Shown here: one piece after another, positions 48,801-60,800 of the stretch
How the letters are laid out: every line of letters begins with the position of its first letter
How positions within the stretch are numbered: the first letter of the stretch is position 1
DNA from: Holothuria scabra
Taxonomy: Eukaryota > Echinodermata > Holothuroidea > Aspidochirotida > Holothuriidae
Direction: 5' to 3'
Length of the DNA stretch: 64,000 nt
NCBI GenBank assembly: GCA_037179385.1
Contig: CM074188.1
Location: 25,561,318 to 25,625,317, forward strand
The notes under the pieces: generated by a model
The model's input: only the letters and a program-made list of their open reading frames with translations
Told to the model about the DNA's origin: nothing
The model's database searches: none
Position numbers and translations under genes: made by a program

Positions 48801-51800
48801 TCAGATTTCAAGGACAAAGAGGACATTCAGTTATAAAGAAAAATAAAAGGAATTTGAGGCAATGTACCCACATTTCATAACTTCCAGATGCTTTGTTGAA
48901 AAGCAGAGGTATTTGTAACAAAAATACCCAATCTTTTAAGTGAAATATCTGGAGTTAGGAAAATTGACAGGGTTTAAAGGACATTGTGTAGAATATTTGT
49001 GCTTTTCTTACAGCACCCAGGTGAAAGACCACCAGAATGTGCCTTTAAAGCCATGAGTTCTTAAGTTACAGCTGGTGATCTTTTTGACAATGTGTGTTGT
49101 GTGCAAATGCAGAAAATGGAATAAGTTTATAGTTTTTAAATGTTGTGTGACACTCTATTTCAGCAAGTCTGATGATCAAATCAGTAAACAAAGTCCATTT
49201 GCTTTGTGGTTTTGATAAAAAAAAAATAGAACGTGAATTTTAAGACTTAAAACAGAGAAGTTCTGACATGCACTATTACAGTAGGTGTGGCTTGTGTATT
49301 AATAGTAAAATGTTAACCATGTTGCTAAATGTAACATGGTTTTTTTTATGATTATTGACTGCAGGGTGATAGGTCAAAAAAATATCCTGAATACCAGGCC
49401 TTGAATTCTGTGTCGTATTTGTGCGATCACACACCATTACTCACCTCAATCACTGTGAGGAGTGTCATTTTTCACACACCTATAGAAAGAATGTTAGCTC
49501 ATATAAATCTAATGAAGTTTAATAAAAATGCCCATCTACCACAATCCTTAATTTCCTGAGGAGTCTGATTTGTGGCACACCTGGAAAATCTAAAACTCAA
49601 GGTCTGGATCACAAGTAGGTTGCTATAATTATGATGTACTATCATATGAAGCATTAAAAAAGCAAGCTTTACAAGCCTCTTATTCATCAAGCTTTAGAAC
49701 ACATCAGTAACAGACAGGACATCAGTAGGCTGTGAAATACATGAAGGGTGACTAGCTTCAAAGTCAAGTTTTGCATGTAAATTTTCCAATCATTTGTCAA
49801 GTCTTCCTTTAAAAGTAGCAACAGAGCCAGTCTCCACAACTTTTTCTGGCAGACCTTTTCAAACATCAGCAACACAAAACCAAATTTCTTTCACTCTGAC
49901 GGACAATGTAATAGTAATTGTTTATCAATATTTTATAAATGAGTCACAATATGCATCAATCAGTCAGTGTCAGTGAAGGTTACAAAATATGGTTTTAAAT
50001 GTGATTCAAGGTTTACTGCAGACTTTTAGTATACAAATTTGTCTTTGCAGCAGGGAGAAAACAACTGCTTTTTCAGTTTGCGCCAATCATGAAATGCATG
50101 ACAAACACAGTAATAGATGGAGTTTTATGGCTGAGTTTCTAATCAGTTGGTTTTATTGTTGGGCCAGACACTGCTTTTCCCTGGTTGTGACTCTCTGTGG
50201 CTTGTTTTCCCTGCTCCATTGTTCATGCTAAGCAGTAAGGACAATGGCAGTAGGTTCCATATTTTAAGTCTTCAGTATGACCCTGCCAGGAGTCAGACTC
50301 CAGACCTCCTGACTGTATGTTAGTGACTGGAGTACAAGAGACTTTGTTAGTGTTTGAATATAGTTTCTACCAGATGTTTTCTCCCTTTAAATTTCCGATA
50401 GCATGGTTAATTAACAGGTTGCATCCCGCATGTTTGAGTAGCTAAAAAGTAGTATTGTGCAAGGTGTGAAAAAGCAATGTTGGTTGTTTCTTCTACCACT
50501 TGCATGCACGCTAAGAGACTATTTGCATTTGTGCATTGTATATGTAGTTACTATGGTAACAAGAGAAGCTGGTTGTATCTTGTCAGAGTCATGCAAACAA
50601 AACATCAGATTTTCTAGCAACCAGTCTTAAGTATTCTCTGCATGCATTTAAAACCCCTCAATTAATGTTATCTCCACTTTGATTTCATGTGAGCATGTTT
50701 ATAGTACGTTATCTGTCATAAAAGTCCATCCACTCAGAATTTTTTGCCTCTCTGCATGAAGTCTATCCACTCGGAATTTTTTGCCTTTCTGCTTGACATT
50801 TAACGCATTGTAAGCTCAGTAAAAACTGACAGTTCCTAGGGGAAGGTGTGAAACTTGACCATTTTGTAAGATGATTTCGGATTCCATGTACTTGTGAACT
50901 AGCATCTGTGTGTAATTTTCAAATGCATATGATATGAGAGCACAAGTTTCTAAATTATGTTCATGTAGTCATGAGCAGTTTAGTTTAGAAGTTAATATAT
51001 TCTTGAGAAATATAGCACTACACATTAATGTTTGTATGAGGGTGTGGGCCTGTAGCTGTTTGCAGAATCCCCTCTAGGAGTGAAATGCAAGGCAGGGGAG
51101 GGGGAGGGGGAAGGGTGGAAGGGGGTGGGTAATATCACCCTCTCTGTTATTCACAAAACTCAGAGCAAACAAATGTTCAAATAGTGGAAAAAAATTGTAC
51201 CAAGTGACCATCCATGTGATTGGTCCCAAAATGTACTATATGAAAATTCATCAAATAATATGCCAGTCTTTTGTACTTTGCCAGTATTTATGCAGAAGGA
51301 ATTGCATCATACAGATAGGATGATTTAAAGGAAGGGAGAAAGAAAAAAATGCACACACAAGATTTTCTTCAGATTTCAATTGCTACTATGGTGTTGCCTT
51401 GTGTGAAAATTACACAAACTAATACTGCAATCTTTGACATGTTTAATTGTTCATGTAGAATGGTCAAAATTTTGAAAACCAAAGTAAGTTTTTTTTTCTG
51501 CCTTAGCAACAAGTTTTGGAGAAGTAAATAGCTTATAAGTTACCACTTTGCGACAAACAATGGTTCACTATTTTAACTCAATTAAGATTAAATTTTGTTC
51601 CTTTTGAAAGGCCACCTCAGTTAGAAAAGTGATGCATTGCTGACATATTGTGTTTTGATGAAGTTAGTGAGATGGGGTTTATACAGCTCTCTTTCTAACC
51701 CACTGATTTAATTTTGGCCAGCCACATCTTTTATTCCATTGGTGGCTTACTGCCTGATGTTTCCTATTTTATTTATTTGTGCTGAGCACCAAGCACAATA

Positions 51801-54800
51801 TCAGGAGGCTCTATCTTCTTCCGTATGCCCCGACCAGTAGCTGAACTCCAGACTTTCCGGCTGCAAGTGAGATGCCCTAACCACTTGACAATGCATTTGA
51901 TTGTTTGGGTCGACCCTCTTTATAAAAGTTGGCAGTAATTCTGAACCTATGACTCCCTTCAATTCATGTTGGATTTCCTTATGAGGCAATGTATAGTAGC
52001 ATGAATGGTAACAAAATTTTAAATAAACAAGTTCTAGATGGTAAATAGGCTTTAATAGCTGTGTATTCATCTCTCCACATAATCTTATGGTAATTTCTTT
52101 TTCTTTTTATTTTTTATTTGGTGGTGGGCTCAAGGGGCAGACTTGGATAAAGCTGGGCCATTTCATACAGATTGGTATTAATATTATTCTCTTAATGTCC
52201 AGAGTTCTTTTTTTCTTTGCAGAGCTCACCAATAAGATCTTTAAGGTTTTGCTGTTTACTATCTTTAACTCAGAATGGTAAGTGTCAATACAAAATATAT
52301 CAGCAGAATGTTCCATCATTTTGGTTTCTTTAAAGGGGAAGTTTAAGCAAAAATTTTATTTTCATATGTGAAAAAGGAACCAAATCTACACAGTGGGATG
52401 AAAGTTTCATTCAAATCTGACATGTATTTCTCGAGATATCAGTAAATGAAGTCAGTAGATTTGTGTTCCGTTAAAGTAAGTTTGAGGGCAGCAGAGCGTA
52501 TATCACTTCCTCACATTGACAAGGAATGCTTTGTTTGCCTTTAATTAATCAGACTGTTTTGCTGACCTTTATATTAATAAGAATAGGATCTCCCCACGAG
52601 GATTTAAAAATTTGAAGTTCACATGCCACTTATGCAATCACATTTTAATAGAATGGGATTGTTGAGGAGAAAATCAACTCTAAAGTTTAAAGAAAAACAA
52701 AAGACTATGAACTAATGTGGGGATATAATGTCATATGTGCTTGCTTCAAGTTCACTGTTTGTTGGAAATGTGGAAAATTTATATGCTCATATCCTGAGAA
52801 CCACACATCAGATTTCAATGAAGATTTCATTAAAATGCTTAGAATAAGCAACCTTCTACCATACCAAATCCTGTTGTGACCTTAAACCCTTTTTGTAAAG
52901 GGAAATATTGCATTTAAAATGCTCCAACATATCATTAAAACAAAAAGAGCTCAGGTCATTATCAAATCATTTGGTCTCAACAATAAACCCCAACAACAGT
53001 TTCATCTCCTAAAAATATTATGCACAAGAAGAGTTATGGAAGTTGCCATTTTTGAAATGTTGAAAGTTTAAGTGAACAAACTATTCTTGAGCAACAAGCA
53101 ACTGAATTTCTATCTGAGGTAAACTTATTATGTAGAAGGAAGGCTACCATCCTGCCTTATTTTGAATTATTTATGGCAAAGAGTGATAAATAATTCAAAA
53201 TAAGGCAGTTATCACTCTTTGCCAATAAATATTGGTTTTAAAAGCCTAGGATGAACTTTCCATGTAAAACAAACACAATATTTCCCTTTAAGTCTGTTCA
53301 GTTCTGTTCCATCTTGTACTGTCAAGTTCTATTCTACTCTATTGTGGGGATGAAATGTTGGTAATCTATTTTGCCCCACTTTCCTATTCATGTTGTTGAC
53401 AGCCTTATCTACAAAATTTAGACCAATATTTTTGGTTCTACAGACACTCACCTCACTTCTGAGAATGCATGCTTAATGTCACCTTTACTTTATTGCAAGG
53501 GGGACTTCAGTTTCCAGGATCTTTTATGCCAATTACTGTCAGTTGTCTCTTGTACCAATGTTAATATTGCACATTAACACATAGAAAATTCAAGGGCCTT
53601 GGACATGAGGAGGTAGAAATTATCAAAGCGAAACGACATTGATAGCCTTCTTATCTCCATTTTTAAGCTCACGACGTTCACAAGTAATTCAGCATCCAGG
53701 GCTGCTTCCATCAATTATACTGATGCAATAAAGTGTTGTGAAGCTCGTGCAATGCACATCTCCCTTTGTTTAACAAATTGCAGTCTGGTGAATTTACCAT
53801 TGCAACACCCAAAAGCTTGAAATTGAAGCAGTCATGGGCCAATTAATTGCAATTATTGTATGAGAGTATTTATTACAAGTATACAACTTTATATTATCAT
53901 GCAACCTATACCCCCTTCCCAAGATTTCCAGCTCATCAAAACACCAGACATGCTAAGTAGTGGTTTTGCTCTACTGTACGTAGGCAGTATGTAAACTTTC
54001 TATCCTCTCACCTATTAATTCTGCCCAGTCTTTGACCCTGGATATCAGACAGTCGTACCTCAGTATGCGTAGAATTCCTTACATTAACTTTCACATTGAC
54101 ATTTTATTTTAGTTCTAGTTGTAGGTTGTTAAAGGGGCTTGTTGAGTTGATACTGATAACTTAGTAATGAGAGTGTTGAAGGGCACTAGGGCATGACAAT
54201 TCTTATTATTTGCATAATAAGTCAACTTTTATATCAACTGCTACAGAAAGAGTTTAAATTTTTAATCTTGTGGTGTCCTGGCTTGTAATGCCTGGTTTTG
54301 TGCATAATTTTAAAAAAGTATCTGCTCATAATTTTTTGAAAACCAGATTGAGCTGTATAGTACTCTTTCATAAACAGTTATGTATGTAGGGTATGGAGAT
54401 TGTCTAAGTTTGACAATTTGTCATTGGTGTGTGAAGAAAACTTACAGGTTTGGGAAAAATTGTTGAACTTTTTCTGGTTGTGACTCACTGGCTTGTTTTT
54501 CTACTCCATTGCTTATGGGGTGCATCACGCACAACAGCAGTAGATTTCATTTTTAGAGTCTTTGTTGTGACTTGGCCTGGGAATTGAACCTGGACTTAAC
54601 GCGTGAGAGGCGGATGCTCTACCACTAGACCAAACACATGGTTTCAAGTACAGTACACCAAATGACCACAGTTAGTTTTAGCATTTTACTAGTTCACAAC
54701 TATTTCTCTTGTTATAGGCTTGCCAACAAAAGATTTTAGAGGTCTCCAGAGTCACTATTTGCAAAGCAATGGATATCAACATATAGTTACATTTTCTAAT

Positions 54801-57800
54801 TTGAAGAAGTTGGGCATGTTTACAGAACAGACTTCCGTAGAAGTGTCCAAGATGTCTGCTTCAGATGTTAAATCAAAGATTGCTGAAAAAGCTCTCAAAA
54901 GAACAGCGTTTAGACTTCTTAGTAAACGATTAAATTTGGTAAGGAACAAAGGTAAAATTTTATTTTTCACATGTTCTGATGAAGCAGTTTTCTTAGGTTT
55001 ATTTATATTATGGACCTATCAATAGATCTTATGCATATGATGTCACAAAGCATAAAGTACCTCCTTCTTTGGGGGCAAAACAAACCAACATAGAAAAATG
55101 CAGACAGCTGATTTGCTAACCAGCCGAATATGCGCATAGTCTGCTTCTCTAGCAGGGTGAATTCTTTTATGCGCAACCACATTTTCTGGTTTTTTTTGAT
55201 TCAAGGATAGTGTCAGTGTGTCATCATTGCATAAGGTCTATTGTATCAAACACCCCTGGATCCCTAGGCAAGGTCAGTCAATGTTTATTAGGTGGGTCAA
55301 ATGTTTTTGTGCTTTGACGCACTCCTCCATCATGCAAACGACGCCAAATTTCATTGACTTTGATGCCTGTTTTCTGTGGAATATGATGCACTTACGTGAC
55401 ATCTATTTGGTTCCTTTGATGCAACATTTGGAGAACTTTTACCCACCCCTGGATCACAAATCCTACAAAAATGAGGCACATTTGACTGACCACTGTCCAG
55501 AGGTCAGGGGGCATGTCTTACAATTGCATTAATTACGAATAGTATCTTTGCAAACCCTACAAAAATGATTCACATCTGAGGTCAGGGGGAAAGTCTAACA
55601 ATTGCATTATGAGTAGTACATCAGTTGAAATAAATTATAGTATTCACTACAAAAATAATGCACATTTGACTGACCACTGTCCCGAAGTCAGGGGTCATGT
55701 GTAACAATTGCATTATGAATAGTATCTCAGTTGCAATAAATTGTAGTATCCACTACAAAAATGATTCACATTTGACTGACCACTGTCCAGAGGTCAGGGG
55801 TCATGTGTAACAATTGCATTATGAAAAGTATCTCACTTGCAATAAGTTATAGTATCCACTACAAAAATAATGCGCCTTTGACTGACCACTGTCCAGAGGT
55901 CAGGGGTCATGTGTAACAATTGCATTATGAACAGTATCTCACTTGCAATAAGTTGTAGTATCCAATACAAAAATAATGCACCTTTGACTGACCACTGTCC
56001 AGAGGTCAGGGGTCATGTGTAACAATTGCATTATGAACAGTATCTCGCAATAAATTATAGTATTCAACAAATGTTTTTAACTATTGGCATTTTAAATTAT
56101 TTCAAAACCTTGGAATATGATAGGAAGACATGGTAGCACTCTAAACTATCTGTGGGGGGGATGGTGTTGAGCATGTATCATTTTAATATCGTTTTCCTTC
56201 ATATTAAGAAATGCCAAAATAGACACTTGGAGAGATTTCCTACATTTTGCTTTAATAGAGAAAATAAAGAATGTGGTAAATTGGGGTCAAAAACCAGGTG
56301 GAAAATGTATATATAGAAGGGGTACAATTTAAAGGCATTTTCCTGTTATGTGTTTTTATGGGAACTAGGCATAGATGACCATAGTGTAAATACATTTAAC
56401 TTTTTCACTGTGCAGAGAACAGTACTGCACTTCTCAATATTATGGTATAAAAATGGGCAGGAATGGGCTTGAATGAGCCTCTGAATGTTTAATAGTTAAT
56501 GAAAACACAGAGGTTTGTAAACTTGATTCCATAAAGGATTTGTCTTTATTATGTGTAATTTATTATATTTTTACTAAAGATACCAAAACAAGGAGAAGTT
56601 AATCTGCAGAATCCAGATGACATGTCTTATGTATTCAGTGGCGCCTACACACCTCTCAGCTGTAAACTTGTGGAACAGGTGGGTCTCAATTATATTCATT
56701 TGTAAGATTTCTTTATACTGCCCTCTAATTGTCAAATGTTTCCTGGCTGAAAAGGGGGCTGTTTACAGTAGTATATTGAGATATAAAATCAATTTGATAC
56801 TGACTTGCTTAATCATGACCATCAGTTATTAGCTTTTGAAGATGGTTGTAACTAATTCCTTGGAATAAACTGAGGAGCATTAAAATACAGCATTGACTCC
56901 AGTGATAATGAGTCATCGGTTCAATTAATTGACTGTGTGACATACAAGTAAGCTATGAATGAAAAGTGTAAATAACAAAAACAATATGGTTAGGCTGGTT
57001 TTTTTAAAAAAGACAAAACGACTGTCATTTAGCCATCTGTCTTGAAATCAGATTATAAATATTACTTATGGGTACATACAGAGTACGACTATAATAAGCA
57101 TGATCCATTCTATCTTACCCAGTTTGAATTGAATTTGCTATGTGTATCCACAACTCACCTAAACCTTGCATATAAATTTTTGAATATATTTTCAAGTTCA
57201 TTACTTAAGTCAAATATGAATGGGAGGACATTGGCTCCAATGGCAACCAATTGGTATAAGTTAGGCCCACCAGACCCCGTTTTCCAGTTGTGGCTCACTG
57301 GCTTGTGTTCCCTGCTCCCGTTGCTTGTGTTATGTGTTTGCCCTTATGCATATTCTGTATTTCGTGGGCGTGCATGGTTAATTCTTGCCTGAAGAAGATT
57401 TTGGCAGATACTGCATTTTGCCAGAAAAGGTCACCCTTCGGAGTGCATTTTTCACTTTCTCTAAAACTTTTTTTGTATTATCAGTACGAGGCATTTTTAT
57501 GAATGCAGGGATTTCATTTGTCCAGCACTGAACCACATCTAGTTGTGAAGAGTCATAACTCTACAGTATGATCTTAATTCCCCAAATTGGGTTGTGAGAT
57601 TGAAACTGATGGGTCCAGAGCCATTGTGGGTGCCTTCAGGGTCTTGGGGGCATCTTAGGCTTGCAATGGAATAAAAGTACATTTGGTACACTTCTCCAGG
57701 GTACCTAATCTTCATTTGTTGAGTTTTAAGTACAGAACTGTTGTGTATGGAGTGAATGACAATGAGCTTGTCATGTAGATACTAGTGTTTTTACAGGGCT

Positions 57801-60800
57801 CCCTCTATAATCTCATTGATAGGAAAACATCATAGTCACATGAATTGGGACATGTATATAACAAGTCAATAAGTAGAAATGTTACAAAATCGATAGTCTA
57901 TGGTATTGGGAGTTAAACATGCTATTGATTTTATGTTTCTGTTTGCCGCTAAAGAAAGTCTAATTGAAGCACCTATTCGCCATATTCACTTAATTGCGTA
58001 TTTGACAGGAGAGTGAAACAGTTGTTCCATATTGACTACAATGGCTTTGAATATGTCAGCCATTTAGTGAAAAGGTTCTAGATTGATGGTCTAGACAGCG
58101 TTGGTCTAAGACGGGTCAAAATAATGCTTTTGTTCTTTGTAGGAGGTAAAAAAAACAGACAGAGTACACAGTTGGAGTCTCTTTTGACCTAACCATGGGG
58201 TTACAAATGCTTAAAAGTTACAGTTTTCATGTGTTGGTTTTTTTTTACAAGATTTGCTTTATAGTGAAAAGGATTTTGTCTACACCCATAAACTATGTTT
58301 GTCACTAATTTTGAAGAGGAGTTAATGCTTTAAGCTGCTATGAATTTCTTTCATAGTTTGATATTATTATACCTTCATGAAATTTGTAATGTTATATACA
58401 GTGTATGATAATTGTGCTTGCAAAAGACAATATCAGTAGACTAGTTTACATATCATAAGACAAGAAATGGGTGTTTGTTTTTAATTTTTTAAAACACTAG
58501 GAAAATTTAAGGGGGTTCTTTGTCAATTCTGTTCAAAGATGGAATAACTGAAAGAAAGACAAAATTTTCCATCTTAGAGGTAAAAATTTGTCTCATTTTC
58601 ATGGTTTTTATTTGTGTTTTTTAATTTTCAATTTCATTAGGTGTTAATAAAAAGAGGATTTTTTGGGTTGGATGATGTAAAGAAGAATTTGTCAGGCCCT
58701 TGCTTTGAAGAACATAGAGGTCTTTCTGCTAAAGGTAAGCCAAGTCTGATGTTATGTATTATAGAGTTAGTTAGATGGTGGTTTATGGCTTAGCTTCTGA
58801 CCATTGGTTTAAGTTTGACTAAAATTTTTCCAGTTGTTGCTGGCTGGCTTGTTTTCCCTACTCAACTGCTTATGCTGAGCACCAAGCACCAAGCACCAAG
58901 CATAATGGTAGTAGGTTCCATTTTTGAAGTCTTTGGTATGACCCAACCAGGAGTTGACCTCAGGGCTCTTCAAATTGGATGCTCTAATCCCTTGACCTGC
59001 AGTCTCTTGTTTGGATGAATAAATAGGTAATAATCCTAAACTCCAGACCTCCTTGCTCCTTGCTGTAACTCAGATGCATTATATGGAGAAAACTTAACAT
59101 CTTTGATATTTTCAGCTCATATCAAGTTATAGTGCACAAAAAATTGTACAATGCACCCTCTGACCACCAAGAGAGGTCCGTAGGTGTTTTTTAGAAACTT
59201 CAGAAATTTTTGTGTGCATTGATTTGTTGATAAATCATGCAATTGACCCAACATTTCAGAGACTTTGACACATATGTTGTGTTCAGTATGATGGAACCAT
59301 GCCCCTCCTATTAGAGCAGAGTCATTAACCTCATTAACTTAACTGGCAGTTATTTCCAAGTCACTTTCTCTCCTTCTGTACTCAACTGTCACTAGTGCCC
59401 AGTTAGATATGACTCTCTCTTAGGGTTGTTTTAATATAACATTTGGAGAACGTTCCATCGTTTACCACCAGGGTTGTCACCACAGCGGGTGGTGCCGAGC
59501 AGTTCTTCCCAGCTCTCACAATCTTTGCCAGACCTTACCCTAACTGAATAAATTCTTTTCCATGTTAAAATTCGGAGAAGCAGCAAAATGCATGGCACTA
59601 GAGAGAAAGGAAAAAAAAAAAAGACAGATAGGGAGAGCAAGCATGATGTAGAATCAAGTATTTCTGGATTTTATGTATAAAACTTACAGTAATCATTGAG
59701 AGCTTTTTGATGCACATTATTCCAGACTAATTTAATCAGCAATGACAGTTTTCCAGCCAAGAAACATCATTAATGTATCTGTCAAATAACATTTTTCTGT
59801 GGAAATAATTATAGAGAGAATATTAAACACTTTTGCAGATTTTTTATTGGCATGCCTATGAGAAATGAGACAATACACAGCAAAGATGATTAAAGAAAGG
59901 TGTTGACAGCTGCAATGACAAATCTCTGAAAGTTGCAAAATTGCCATTCCTTAAATGTGTTTTGAATTTCATTTTTTTATAGCTATGCAGAATTATAAAA
60001 TGTGCAGACGTTTTATTTGAAGTAAGCTTTGATATTGCTACCCAATGTGAAGTGAATCCAGAACTATTTATGGAGAATCTTAGTTTTGTATTTGAAAATT
60101 GAGAAAAAATGCCATTCTCTCAGCTCTTAATACTTTGTTTTCAACAATGCTGCATTCTGTTAGCTCATAATAATTTGTTTCCATCAGTGCTGCATTCTGA
60201 TTGGTTTAAAACAGACTGGTCATTGTAAACATACTGTCCATTGGTTTTATCATTCTGGTAGGCAAAATCTGCTATTTGATATTTGGAGACTGCCTATTGT
60301 TACTAGGCCTGTGCACCTTGGAATTTTGGTGCCAAACCTTCACTGTAAAGTGGCTCATTGTGTTGGTTCGTGAAATTCAGCAAATTTTACCAAACCTGTT
60401 AAGTTTTCTTCACATACTAATGACAAATGATCAAACTCAGGCAATCCCCATATCTTACATACAAATAACTATTGTTACAAGTGAGTACTTAATGGCTCAA
60501 TTTGGTTTTAAAAAATTGGTAACCAGACACTTTTTCAAATTATGCACAAAATCATTACAAGTCAGGGAATTCAAAATTTAACTTTTTCTGTAACTATTGA
60601 ATATGAAACTTGATTAATCATGCAAATTATAAGAATTTTTATGTGGTTATATCCTTAAACACTTTCTTTTAGGTATCAATATCAATTCAAAGGGCCCCCC
60701 CATCACATGGTGACATATGAACATTTGAAAATGGCAATGACCCATCCCTAATGCATGCAGCAACAAGCCAAAAGCCATATTTATCTGAAACAGTCTAAAA

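Noticed and set aside
54590..54640. Possible tRNA-Glu gene on the - strand
   Set aside because: The arms resemble tRNA-Glu, but the sequence continues directly into the SINE body and the acceptor stem is not complete, so it is a SINE head.
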